Assembly (NCBI RefSeq): GCF_029278565.1 | Contig: NZ_CP119559.1 | Location: 2,974,665-3,038,664, forward strand | Source: Haloarcula halophila | GTDB taxonomy: Archaea > Halobacteriota > Halobacteria > Halobacteriales > Haloarculaceae | Reading direction: 5' to 3' | DNA length: 64,000 nucleotides | Part shown: positions 24,670-33,557 of the stretch, piece by piece | How the letters are laid out: the number at the start of each line of letters is the position of its first letter | Position numbering within the stretch: position 1 is the stretch's first letter | Notes under the pieces: generated by a model | Seen by the model: the letters and a program-made list of their open reading frames with translations, nothing else | Told to the model about the DNA's origin: nothing | The model's database searches: none | Program-made: the position numbers and the translations under genes

Positions 24670-26115
24670 ATGCCCACAGACAGCCGGCTCGCCGCCGACG
24701 AGCTACAGCGCATCGCATCGGAGTTGCGGGACAACTGGCACACCGGCCGGGAAGTCGACTTCGAGGAGGCCGTCGCCTTCCACGAGTCGCTACCCGCCGG
24801 CAAGCAGTTCGCCCCCGTTCTCGAATCCGCGGATCGGCCGCTGCTCCAGCCACGCGCCGGCGTCCCCTGCCTCGAAGATCAGATCTCGCTCCTGGAGTAC
24901 CTCCAGGAGGATGGCGGCGCGGACCTCCTGCCGACGACGATCGACTCGTACACGCGGGACAACGAGTACGAGAAAGCGGAAGAGGGACTCGCGGCCTCCC
25001 GAAACGGCGAGGCCGACGAACTAAACGGCTTCCCGGCAGTGAACCACGGGGTCGAGGACTGCCGGCGGCTCGTCCGGGCCCTTGACGCCCCCATCGAGGT
25101 GCGCCACGGGACGCCCGACGCCCGCCTGCTGGCGATGGTCACGCTCGCCGGCGGGTTCCAGAGCTTCGAGGGTGGCCCGATCTCCTACAACATTCCCTAC
25201 ACGAAGCGCCACGACCTGGCGACGACGATCGAACACTGGCAGTTCGTCGACCGACTCTGTGGGGCCTACACCGAGCGCGGCGTCACGATCAACCGCGAGC
25301 CGTTCGGCCCGCTGACCGGGACCCTGGTCCCGCCCTGTATCGCTATCGCGGTCATGCTGATAGAGGGGAAACTCGCGGCCACGCAGGGTGTTCGCTCGCT
25401 GACGCTGGGCTACGGCCAGGTCGGGAACCTCGTCCAGGACGTGGCCGCGCTGCGAGCGTTGCGCTCGCTGGGCGAGGAGTATCTCCCCGACGCCGTGACG
25501 GTCACGACTGTCTTCCACGAGTGGATGGGCGGGTTCCCGCCCGACGAGGCCCGCGCCAGCGGCGTCATCGGCCTCGGCGGCGCGACGGCCGCCGTCGCAC
25601 AACCGGACAAGGTCATCACGAAGTCTCCTCAGGAGTTCCAGGGAGTGCCGACGAAGGAGGCCAACGCGGCCGGCCTCCGCACGACACGACAACTCATCGA
25701 CATGCTCATCGAACAGGACATCGACCTGGGTGGTATCGACGACGAACAGCGGCTCATCGAGCGGGCGACCCGCGACCTGATGGACGCCGTCATCGACGCC
25801 GGCGACGGCGACGTGGCACAGGGCGTCGTCAGAGCCTTCGACTCGGGTGCGCTGGACGTGCCCTTCGCCCCGAGTGACGCGGCGGCGGGCGCGGTCCTGC
25901 CGGCGCGTGACGACGACGGCCGGGTCCGGATCTTCGAGTTCGGCGACCTGGCGCTGTCGGCCGAGATCAGGGAGCTACACGCCGCTCGGCTGGGCGAACG
26001 CGCCGAGACGGAGGGGAGAGACCAGTCGTTCCGGATGGTCGCCGACGACGTCGACGCCATCAGCGACGGCCGGCTGATCGGGCGGCCCCAGGGGGGTGCC
26101 GGCGATGCGGATTGA
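24670..26115 (+). CDS. mamB: Methylaspartate mutase (glutamate mutase) large subunit
   Basis: A 481-residue GlmE-type subunit that forms the TIM-barrel active site for glutamate to methylaspartate rearrangement. Typical stretches are LQPRAGVP, IDSYTRDN, the G-F-P-A-V-N-H-G block, RHGTPDARLL, EGGPISYNIPYTK and TLGYGQVGNLVQD. Length and order of blocks agree with clostridial glutamate mutase E. It is the second gene of the operon, and its last 11 bases overlap mal. Substrate and function are well supported by the neighbours. Confidence 0.95.
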   Translation: MPTDSRLAADELQRIASELRDNWHTGREVDFEEAVAFHESLPAGKQFAPVLESADRPLLQPRAGVPCLEDQISLLEYLQEDGGADLLPTTIDSYTRDNEYEKAEEGLAASRNGEADELNGFPAVNHGVEDCRRLVRALDAPIEVRHGTPDARLLAMVTLAGGFQSFEGGPISYNIPYTKRHDLATTIEHWQFVDRLCGAYTERGVTINREPFGPLTGTLVPPCIAIAVMLIEGKLAATQGVRSLTLGYGQVGNLVQDVAALRALRSLGEEYLPDAVTVTTVFHEWMGGFPPDEARASGVIGLGGATAAVAQPDKVITKSPQEFQGVPTKEANAAGLRTTRQLIDMLIEQDIDLGGIDDEQRLIERATRDLMDAVIDAGDGDVAQGVVRAFDSGALDVPFAPSDAAAGAVLPARDDDGRVRIFEFGDLALSAEIRELHAARLGERAETEGRDQSFRMVADDVDAISDGRLIGRPQGGAGDAD

Positions 26116-27427
26116 TACCGTCCGCGCGGTCCCCGGGCTCTCCGGGTTCTTCTTCGACGACCAGCGCGCGATCAAGCAAGGTGCGACCCGGGAGGGGTTC
26201 GACTACGACGGCCAGCCCGCGACGGCGGGCTTCGACCGCATCCGGGAGGCCGGCGAGTCGCTCATCGTCGAACTCGAACTGGCCGACGGCACGGTCGTCA
26301 CCGGCGACTGCGCCGCGGTACAGTACTCCGGGGCCGGTGGACGCGACCCGCTCTTCCGGGCCAGCGAGTACCGTCCCGTGGTCGAGGAGAAAGTCGCCGA
26401 CGAACTGCGAGGGCGGGACGCGACGATGTTCCGCCAGAACGCGACCGTCGTCGAGGATCTCGATCCCGCTCGCTCGGACGGCGACCGCCTCCACACCGCG
26501 GTCCGGTACGGCGTCTCCCAGGCGCTCCTGAACGCGGCGGCACGGGCGACCGGACAGACGCCCGCCGGCGTGGTCTCGGCCGCTTACCGGTCCGAAATGG
26601 CCGGATCGCCCGTCCCGGTGTTCGGACAGTCCGGCGACGAACGGCGGATCAACGCAGAGAAGATGCTAATAAAGGGTGTCCCCGTTCTCCCGCACGGCCT
26701 GTTCAACAGCGTCGAGAAGGTCGGGGCCGACGGGGAGGGGCTCAGGGAGTACGTCGCCTGGCTCCGCGAGCGGACCGACGAACTGGGGCCGGCGACGTAC
26801 TCGCCACGCTTTCACCTCGACGTCTACGGCATCCTCGGTGAGGTGTTCGAACCGCCGTACGACCGGGACGAGGTCGTCGACTACTTCCGGTCGCTGGCCG
26901 AGGCGGCGGGGCCGTACCCGCTCCAGGTCGAGGGACCGATGGACGCCGGCGACCGCGCCGACCAGATCCGTCGGATGGCCCAACTCCGGGACGGGCTGGC
27001 CGACGCGGGCGTCGACGTCGACATCGTCGCCGACGAGTGGTGCAACACCTTCGACGACGTGCGGGCGTTCGTCGACGCGGGCGCGGCCGACGTGGTCCAG
27101 ATCAAGACGCCGGACCTGGGCGGCATCCACCGCTCGGCCGAGGCCGTGCTGTACTGTGACGGGACCGACACTCGGGCGTATCTGGGCGGGACTTGCAACG
27201 AGACGGCCACCTCCGCACGTGCCTGTGCGAACGTCGCGCTGGCGACCGATGCGGCCCAAGTGCTCGCGAAGCCCGGTATGGGGTTCGACGAGGGGTTCAT
27301 GATCGTGACGAACGAGATGCGCCGGACGCTGGCCCGGACAGGCGGAGAGACCACAGACAGCGAACACGCTGACGGACCATACGACGGGACCCGCCCGACG
27401 GCCTCTGACGGGGGGACCCGCCGATGA
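26105..27427 (+). CDS. mal: Methylaspartate ammonia-lyase
   Basis: A 440-residue enolase-superfamily enzyme that deaminates 3-methylaspartate to mesaconate. The N-terminal domain has SGFFFDDQRAIKQGA and the RQNATV region. In the barrel, INAEKMLIKGVPVLPHG carries the catalytic Lys and VEGPMDAG the metal Glu; the VQIKTPDLGGI segment holds the second Lys, and the last block is YLGGTCNETATSA. ATG 26105 overlaps the end of mamB by 11 bases; its own end overlaps mch (ATGA at 27424). The C-terminal tail of about 25 residues is low complexity. Confidence 0.95.
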   Translation: MRIDTVRAVPGLSGFFFDDQRAIKQGATREGFDYDGQPATAGFDRIREAGESLIVELELADGTVVTGDCAAVQYSGAGGRDPLFRASEYRPVVEEKVADELRGRDATMFRQNATVVEDLDPARSDGDRLHTAVRYGVSQALLNAAARATGQTPAGVVSAAYRSEMAGSPVPVFGQSGDERRINAEKMLIKGVPVLPHGLFNSVEKVGADGEGLREYVAWLRERTDELGPATYSPRFHLDVYGILGEVFEPPYDRDEVVDYFRSLAEAAGPYPLQVEGPMDAGDRADQIRRMAQLRDGLADAGVDVDIVADEWCNTFDDVRAFVDAGAADVVQIKTPDLGGIHRSAEAVLYCDGTDTRAYLGGTCNETATSARACANVALATDAAQVLAKPGMGFDEGFMIVTNEMRRTLARTGGETTDSEHADGPYDGTRPTASDGGTRR

Positions 27428-28524
27428 CCGACTGGACTGACCCCGACGCTGTCGATCTCTCGGACGAGGAGACGTTCGAGACGCTCTTGGACCGCGCCGA
27501 GACACGCGAGAAGGGCCACTACTTCGAGTTCTTCGAGCCCGGCGACGAACTGACCCACGACCCCGGGCTCGTCCTCTCGAAGGCGGGCAGCGAGGACTGG
27601 ATGGGACAGACGCTCAACCACGACCCGGCCTACTGGCGGCCCGACCGCGCCCGCGACCGGGGGTTCGAGGCGGTCCCGGTCCACCCGGACTATCTCCTGG
27701 CCTGCGTGATGGGAGCGACCGTCGAGGACCTCTCGGAGAAGGGCGGCTACTTCCTGGGCCGCGACGACGTGACGATCCACCGGAGCCCGACACCCGGGAC
27801 AGAACTGGCAGTTTCCTCCACGGTGGTCGAGACGACCCCGTCGTCGTCGCGGCCCGAGTACGGGATCGTCACCTGGGAGACGGTGGGACGGAACCGCGAG
27901 ACCGGCGACCGATTGGTCAGTTACGAACGAACCAACATGATCCCGCGGCGCGAACCGACCGCCACCGACGGGAGCGGGACCGTCACGGACTCCGGTGACG
28001 GCGAGGACGAGAGCACCGCGGGTCCAGCCGTTCCAGACACGCTTGTCACCCCCGAGGGGGGTCACTTCGAGGAGTTCCGGGCCGCGCTCAACCGGGCCGA
28101 CGAGACCGACGCCGCCGTCGCGTACGCCCACGAACGCGGTCGAACGATGGACGATGGGCTGGTCTCTGGGCTCCCGCTCTCGACGCTCAACACTGCCCGC
28201 CAGCACCACAACCGCGACGTGATGACCGACTCGCCGTCGGGGGACATCGTCGCCTACGGCGACGTTACCCGATCCATCGCGCTGGCACACGCCCGGTCGG
28301 ACGAAGCGACCTACCGCGAGTGGCGCTACGACGCCGAGCGGTTCCACGACTTCGTCACGCTGGGTGATACGATCTACGGGTTCACTCGGGTCCTCGACTG
28401 TGACGCCGACGCCGGCCCCGAGCGGGCCGGCGCTGTCACCTTCGAACACGTCGCGTACAACCAGCACCGCACCCCGGTCTACTCCGGCCGGCGAACCGCA
28501 CTGCTTCAGCGATCCCACCGATGA
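27424..28524 (+). CDS. mch: Mesaconyl-CoA hydratase
   Basis: A 366-residue enoyl-CoA-hydratase-type (MaoC/hot-dog) protein. The N-terminal hot-dog has GHYFEFFEPGDELTHDPGL and H-P-D-Y-L-L-A-C. The second repeat has the catalytic-type Asp/His in RQHHNRDVMTDSP, followed by GDTIYGFTRVL. The order (hot-dog, linker of about 40 residues, hot-dog) fits mesaconyl-CoA hydratase, which makes beta-methylmalyl-CoA. It overlaps mal (ATGA) and citE (ATGA at 28521). All neighbours catalyse adjoining steps. Confidence 0.93.
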   Translation: MTDWTDPDAVDLSDEETFETLLDRAETREKGHYFEFFEPGDELTHDPGLVLSKAGSEDWMGQTLNHDPAYWRPDRARDRGFEAVPVHPDYLLACVMGATVEDLSEKGGYFLGRDDVTIHRSPTPGTELAVSSTVVETTPSSSRPEYGIVTWETVGRNRETGDRLVSYERTNMIPRREPTATDGSGTVTDSGDGEDESTAGPAVPDTLVTPEGGHFEEFRAALNRADETDAAVAYAHERGRTMDDGLVSGLPLSTLNTARQHHNRDVMTDSPSGDIVAYGDVTRSIALAHARSDEATYREWRYDAERFHDFVTLGDTIYGFTRVLDCDADAGPERAGAVTFEHVAYNQHRTPVYSGRRTALLQRSHR

Positions 28525-29566
28525 CAGCCACACGACTCTGCCGAACGTTCCAGACCGCACCCGCTGCCGTCCCCCGCGACGACAGCGCGAAGTTCCTCAC
28601 TTCCGGCCTCACCAGCGACGGGTTCCAGACGCCGGACTGGCTCGTCCCCGACATCGAGGACGGGACCGCCCCGTCGATGAAGGCCGAGGCCGTCGACAAC
28701 GTGGTCGAACAGCTCCCCGAGTACGCCCCCGACTTCGCCGGGCACGTCCTCCCCGCGTCGAGTGGGCCTACGACGACCAGCGGTTCCGCGACCGGGGCCG
28801 GGAGCAGGTCCGCCGACTGGCCGCCGAAGTCGGCGACCACCTCGACGGGTTCGTCGTCCCGAAAGTGGGACGGATCGACGACGTGCGCGACGCTGCCGGC
28901 GTCCTGGCAGCGGCCGAACGCGACGCAGGCCTGGACGACGGCGCGCTCGATATGGCGATCATCTTCGAGACCGCGACGGCCCGTTCTGACCTTCGAGAGA
29001 TCTGCCAGTTCGCGGCCGACTCGCGGCTGGAGGCCCTGATATTCGGGCCGGTCGACTACACCGCCGAACTGGGCGGGCGGGCGCTGGACGGCGACCGCCC
29101 GCGCTGGGACGGCCTGTTGGAGGTGCTCTCGAACGAGACCAGCGCCGCCGGCGTCGCTGCCATCGGCGGCCCGTTCGACCAGTTGTTCCACGAGCGGGCC
29201 GGCGTCACCTACTACAACGCCGAGGGGTACGCCGACCAGGTCGAACACGAGGCGACGATCGGCATCGACGGCTCGTGGTCGCTGCATCCGAAACAGACCG
29301 CCCAGGCCAACCGCATCCACATGCCACGGAGCGACGAACTGACGGAGGCGCTACGGAAGGTCGAGGCGTTCAACGAGGCGAAACGCGAGGGGACCGGAGC
29401 CGTCGTCGTCGACGGACAGATGGTCGACGAGGCGACCTACAGGAACTTCGCCAACACCGTCCAGACGGTTCGGGCGGTCGACGAGACCCATCCCGAACAG
29501 ACTGCCGAGTACTACGAGGAACGCCTGCTCGACCGGGCGCTGTCGGTCGAACTCCGGTTCAACTGA
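28521..29566 (+). pseudogene. citE: CitE-like beta-methylmalyl-CoA lyase, one-base frameshift
   Basis: The N-terminus (MTATRLCRTFQTAPAAV, then LVPDIEDGTAPS) reads from 28521 to about 28754. The rest (RVEWAYDDQRFRDRG onward, with FVVPKVGRIDDV, AIIFETATARSD and SWSLHPKQ) is in the next frame up to 29566. The break is a CCCC run at 28751-28754; one more C gives a continuous lyase of about 348 residues. The metal-binding Glu and Asp (IFETA and GPVDYT) are intact. The cycle needs this enzyme to split beta-methylmalyl-CoA into glyoxylate and propionyl-CoA. It could be a sequencing error. Confidence 0.85.
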
Positions 29567-29607
29567 CCGGGACCACTCTCAAGCCCGTCCGGGTCCGAGA
29601 GGGTGGT

Positions 29608-30594
29608 ATGAACGCTATCGAGGTCGACGGGCTGACCAGACGCTACGGGGACCTCGTCGCCGTCGACGAGGTCTCCCTGACCGTCTCCGGGGGCGAAATT
29701 CTCGGGTTGCTCGGACCCAACGGAGCCGGGAAGTCGACGCTCGTCAACACGCTCTGTACGCTCCTCCGGCCCAGCGAGGGCAGCGCCCGCGTGGCCGGCT
29801 ACGACGTGGTGGCCGACCCCGACGCCGTCCGCTCGAACATCGGCGTCGTCTTCCAGGAACCGGCCCTGGACGAGGAGCTGACCGGCGTCGAGAACCTGCG
29901 TTTTCACGCTCGGCTGTACGGCGTCAGCGGCGAGCACCGCCGCCAGCGTGTCCGGACGGTCCTTGGCCTCGTCGATCTCGCGGACGACGCCGACAAGCGC
30001 GTCGGCGAGTACTCCGGGGGGATGGCTCGCCGACTGGAACTCGCCCGTGGACTCCTCCACGAACCTGCCGTCCTCTTTCTGGACGAACCCACGGTGGGCC
30101 TGGACGCCGGCACCCGAAAGACCGTCCGTGAGTACGTCGCTCGGCTCAACCGCGAGGCCGGCGTTACCGTGGTTCTGACGACACACTACATGGAGGAGGC
30201 GGACGCCCTCTGTGATCGAGTTGCGATCGTCGACGACGGGCGTATCGTCGCACTGGACACGCCCGCGTCGCTCAAAGCCGACCTCGGTGGCGACGTGGTC
30301 AGACTGGGAACTGACCGGCCCGACGCGGTCGCCGAAGCGGTCCGGGGAACGCCGTGGGTCCGGTCGCTGACCGGCCGCGACGACGGCCTCGACGTCGGTG
30401 TCGACGACGGGCCGAGCCGCGTCGCGGCACTGGTCACCGCTGCCAGCGGGGTCACCGACGTGACGACGGTCTCGGTGGATCGACCGACGCTGGAACGGGT
30501 CTTTCTGTCGCTGACCGGGCGGACGGTCACGGAGGCAGAGGCGGCGGACGGGCAGCAAGCGGCGACGGAATCCGGGGGCGACGACAGTGACTGA
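29608..30594 (+). CDS. ABC transporter ATP-binding protein, DrrA-like
   Basis: A 328-residue ATPase. Walker A is GPNGAGKST (residue about 38), the Q-loop is VFQEPALDEEL, the signature EYSGGMARRLELAR and Walker B VLFLDEPTVGLD, and the switch His is in TTHYMEEAD. The C-terminal 100 residues have the domain found in drug or polysaccharide exporters of the DrrA type. The next gene overlaps by 8 bases and encodes the permease. The exported substrate is not known. It starts 41 bases after citE and may belong to a different transcript. Confidence 0.92.
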   Translation: MNAIEVDGLTRRYGDLVAVDEVSLTVSGGEILGLLGPNGAGKSTLVNTLCTLLRPSEGSARVAGYDVVADPDAVRSNIGVVFQEPALDEELTGVENLRFHARLYGVSGEHRRQRVRTVLGLVDLADDADKRVGEYSGGMARRLELARGLLHEPAVLFLDEPTVGLDAGTRKTVREYVARLNREAGVTVVLTTHYMEEADALCDRVAIVDDGRIVALDTPASLKADLGGDVVRLGTDRPDAVAEAVRGTPWVRSLTGRDDGLDVGVDDGPSRVAALVTAASGVTDVTTVSVDRPTLERVFLSLTGRTVTEAEAADGQQAATESGGDDSD

Positions 30595-31372
30595 AGACAG
30601 CTGGCTCCGCCGTGAGGCTGTCGCCGTCTACGGCCTCTGGCGGCGGGATCTCGTTCGCTTCTGGCGAGCGAAGAGCCGCGTCGTCGGCCTGTTGCTCGGC
30701 CCGTTTTTCATCCTCGTGTTCTTCGGCTTCGGTTTCCGTGACGTACAGTTCGGCTCCGTCCCGGCCGGCGTGAGTTACCTCGACTACCTCGTCCCGGGTA
30801 TTCTCGGGTTCACGATGCTGTTCTCGGCCTCTTTCACCGGCCTGGCCGTCCTCTCGGACCGGGAGGTCGGCTTCCTCAAGGAGATCCTGGTCGCGCCCGT
30901 CAGTCGGACCGGGATCGTCGTCGGGCGTATCGCCGGGGGCGCGACGACGACACTGTTGCAGTCGCTGCTCATCCTCGTGTTGGCGATTCCCCTGGGGTTT
31001 CGGCCGGTCTCGGCAGTCGGCGTCGCCGTCGCCGTCGGGTTCCTCGTGTTGATCGCCGCGACGTTCATCGGTCTGGGGCTTGCGATCGCTTCACAGTTCA
31101 AAGACACCCAGGGATACAATCTCATCGTCAACTTCGCGCTGTTCCCGCTTGCATTCCTCTCGGGGGCGTTCTACCCGCTCGGGAACCTCCCGGCACCGTT
31201 GCGTGTCGTCGGCTACCTCAACCCGCTGACCTACGGTGTCGACGGGCTTCGGGGGGCGCTGGTCGGTGTCTCACAGCGATCCCTGTCGCTGGACTTCGCG
31301 GCGATGCTCGTCGCCAGCGTGATGATGGTCGCCCTGGGGGCGGCGCTGTTCCGCCGCGTCGAGGCGGTCTGA
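30587..31372 (+). CDS. ABC-2 type permease
   Basis: A 261-residue membrane protein from GTG 30587 with six hydrophobic segments. The LDYLVPGILGFTMLFSASFTG stretch, by segments, and the A-F-L-S-G-A-F-Y-P-L-G-N-L-P motif near residue 190 are typical of ABC-2 permeases. It pairs with the ATPase gene, whose last 8 bases it overlaps, to make an exporter of the cell membrane. The substrate is unknown. Confidence 0.9.
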   Translation: MTEDSWLRREAVAVYGLWRRDLVRFWRAKSRVVGLLLGPFFILVFFGFGFRDVQFGSVPAGVSYLDYLVPGILGFTMLFSASFTGLAVLSDREVGFLKEILVAPVSRTGIVVGRIAGGATTTLLQSLLILVLAIPLGFRPVSAVGVAVAVGFLVLIAATFIGLGLAIASQFKDTQGYNLIVNFALFPLAFLSGAFYPLGNLPAPLRVVGYLNPLTYGVDGLRGALVGVSQRSLSLDFAAMLVASVMMVALGAALFRRVEAV

Positions 31373-31581
31373 TCGCCGGGAGCCTGGACTGCTCTCGACT
31401 GCTGCATCTCGCTGTCGAGTGGCGTCGCCCCGATCGCGGTGCAGAGGGTGGGAACTCCTCGGGGCGATCCAGACCCCGTCGTCGACGCGTCGGCCGCTCG
31501 AAGCGGGACGACGGCGGTCCGTCGCGCTCCACGGACACTGACCGATAAAGAGTTTTGTCCCGGGGTTCCGAACGGCCATCT

Positions 31582-31914
31582 ATGACCGACTACACCGTCG
31601 AGTTCGTGGGGACAGGCGAGGAGCTCACCGTCTCAGACAAGGAGACGATCCTCTCGCGCTGTCTCGAAGAGGGTATCGCACAGGAGTACTCCTGTCGGGT
31701 CGGAATGTGCCTGGCCTGTTCAGCCGAGATTCTCGAAGGTGAGGTCGTCCAGCCGGCCGCACGCGGACTGACAGAGCAGGAACGGGAGTCGTACGCGCTC
31801 ACGTGTATGGCCCGCCCGGCTTCCGATCTCGTGCTGGATCGTGGCGAGTATCCGCCGAGCATCGATCAGGCCGGTGTGGCGGATGATACCGATACTGTGG
31901 CCGCCGACGATTAA
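31582..31914 (+). CDS. 2Fe-2S plant-type ferredoxin
   Basis: A 110-residue protein. The cluster cysteines are in EYSCRVGMCLACSAE (C-x4-C-x2-C) with the fourth in ALTCMARP. Acidic residues dominate, as in halophilic ferredoxins, but the large acidic N-terminal insertion of the main haloarchaeal ferredoxin is missing. It therefore is likely a minor or specialised ferredoxin. ATAAAGAGTTTTG, about 30 bases before ATG 31582, looks like the promoter. The 200 bases between it and the permease hold no gene. Confidence 0.92.
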   Translation: MTDYTVEFVGTGEELTVSDKETILSRCLEEGIAQEYSCRVGMCLACSAEILEGEVVQPAARGLTEQERESYALTCMARPASDLVLDRGEYPPSIDQAGVADDTDTVAADD

Positions 31915-32030
31915 CTGACTGAACGTCGCGTTTCTCCCCTTCAAGTCACGTACGTAGCAACTCTTCGGCGGTCGATCGACGTGTCCGTTCGGTTCTTGCC
32001 TGTTCGTGTCGGTCGAGTTGCGAAGGACAG

Positions 32031-32059
32031 ATGATATAAGCGAGTGTCTCGTATATCAT
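32031..32059. promoter_or_regulatory. Near-perfect palindrome upstream of DUF7110
   Basis: The left arm ATGATATAAGCGAG and the right arm CTCGTATATCAT pair around TGT, with only a two-base bulge. It lies 54-82 bases before the gene start and includes TATA-like elements in both arms, so it may be an operator overlapping a promoter, or an RNA hairpin. Confidence 0.4.
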
Positions 32060-32112
32060 GCTGACTGTAGCGTCAGCGGACGGCCGTCGACCACCCACAC
32101 ACGTTCCCAACT

Positions 32113-32715
32113 ATGACCAGCCGCGTATACAGACTTCATTCGACACTCGAACTGCCACTCGAAGACGCCTACGATTTCTTTGAGGATCCAGACCTGCCAC
32201 CTGGCGTCGCTGACGTCGACATCACCCGACGGAACAACACTCTCATCGTCAGTGCCGTCGCGGACGACGACAGCATGAGCAAGTACACGCCGACTGCACA
32301 GCTCAAAGCCAGCGTCACCGAAAACCGTGTCTACGAGGAAGACCCCGACGAGATGGGGCCGCCCGGCGCGGCAAGCACCGGAAGTACCGGCGGTGGGCCA
32401 CAGTGGGGAGCTCTCGAAGAGGAAGAGGAAGAGATCGAATCGGAACTCGTCGAGTACGCCTGCTTCAAGGGGGATCGCGAGACGGTGCTCCAGAACACCG
32501 CGCTCCAGTACGAGATGTTCGAGGTCCTCTGTGAGGTCGCCAAGATCGCCGAGAAAGGGACGTTGACAGCGATCGCCGCCGTCGACGAGGAACTGGAAGC
32601 GGTACGGATCGTCGACGGGGAAGAGCGCCCTGCTGTCATCAACGTCGCCGAAGAGCCACGAGACGACGAGGATAAAGACGGCGTCAACTGGCGCGACAAC
32701 GAGTTCATCAACTGA
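32113..32715 (+). CDS. DUF7110 family protein
   Basis: A 200-residue acidic protein matching the haloarchaeal DUF7110 family from memory (VYRLHSTLELPLEDAYDFF, then DVDITRRNNTLIVSAV, YTPTAQLKASVTENRVYEE by segments). The centre is a Gly/Ser stretch followed by a run of glutamates (about residues 80-115). The C-terminal half is helical (ALQYEMFEVLCEVAKIAEKG) and ends NWRDNEFIN. It is soluble, with no catalytic motif seen. Function unknown. The palindrome upstream may control it. Confidence 0.75.
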   Translation: MTSRVYRLHSTLELPLEDAYDFFEDPDLPPGVADVDITRRNNTLIVSAVADDDSMSKYTPTAQLKASVTENRVYEEDPDEMGPPGAASTGSTGGGPQWGALEEEEEEIESELVEYACFKGDRETVLQNTALQYEMFEVLCEVAKIAEKGTLTAIAAVDEELEAVRIVDGEERPAVINVAEEPRDDEDKDGVNWRDNEFIN

Positions 32716-32808
32716 GACGCCCTCCTCTGGTCGGCTTTTCGCTCTGTCGCTCGGTGACGGTCTCCGCGACGTTCTCGTTCAGTATCGAGACCCGTCCACT
32801 CGTGGCTA

Positions 32809-33426
32809 TCACGACGATGGGAGTCCCGAGAGCGACCCGTCGGCGACACGCTCGGCGATCGCGAACGTGACGTTCGCCTCGATGTAGGCGGCGACGACGA
32901 TGAGCAGACAGGAAACGGCGACGAGCCATCCCGCCTCTCTGAGGTCTCGTTCGGTCAGTAACTCGGCTTCGGTCCCGCGAATGTAGCGGACCGTCAGGCG
33001 ACCGAAGCGGAGTCCGATCGCGGCGACGACGAGCAACGCCGGGATCTCGATGATACCGTGTGGCAAAAGCAGCGCGAGGATCACGATCGGCGACAGTTCC
33101 TGACCGGCGAGTCCGACGACGACACCGATGAGAAGCCCGTTCAGTACCAGGCCGAGGATCGTGACGATACCGATCGAGACGGCCCCGAGCAACATGACGA
33201 ACACCGCCGTCAGATTGTTCACGGCGATCGAGACGGTGGTGATCTCCGACGGGAGAAAGGGGGTCGACCCGGCCCCGCCCCCGGCAGGGAGCGCATCCAG
33301 CGGGATCGCGTTACCAAGCACTAACCCCAACAGCGTACTTCCACCGAGGATCAACGCCGCAGCGGGGACGTACAGCGCCAGCCACCGCCGAGCGATCTCG
33401 CCGGGAGAGGACTGCGGCCCGTACAT
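32809..33426 (-). CDS. Stage II sporulation protein M (SpoIIM) family membrane protein
   Basis: A 205-residue protein with about five membrane helices. SpoIIM hallmarks are NNLTAVFVMLLGAVSIGI near residue 70 and L-P-H-G-I-I-E-I-P-A near 122. Haloarchaea do not sporulate; the family is a widespread membrane protein of unknown role, often found beside RDD or DUF58 genes, which are absent here. It is convergent with DUF7110 across 93 bases. Confidence 0.85.
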   Translation of the reverse strand: MYGPQSSPGEIARRWLALYVPAAALILGGSTLLGLVLGNAIPLDALPAGGGAGSTPFLPSEITTVSIAVNNLTAVFVMLLGAVSIGIVTILGLVLNGLLIGVVVGLAGQELSPIVILALLLPHGIIEIPALLVVAAIGLRFGRLTVRYIRGTEAELLTERDLREAGWLVAVSCLLIVVAAYIEANVTFAIAERVADGSLSGLPSS

Positions 33427-33557
33427 TACGCTCTCGGAATACGTCGTAGACAGCTATAGGTTTCGGGGTCTACCGCCCAACGACGCGTGCCTCCCGCTCA
33501 CACATCTGTCGACGGAACAAAAAATACTTACTACGTCTAATTATATCTCATTACACG

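Noticed and set aside
26881..28560. 559-codon open frame on the minus strand
   Set aside because: Lies opposite mal and mch, which are firmly identified on the plus strand; a GC shadow.
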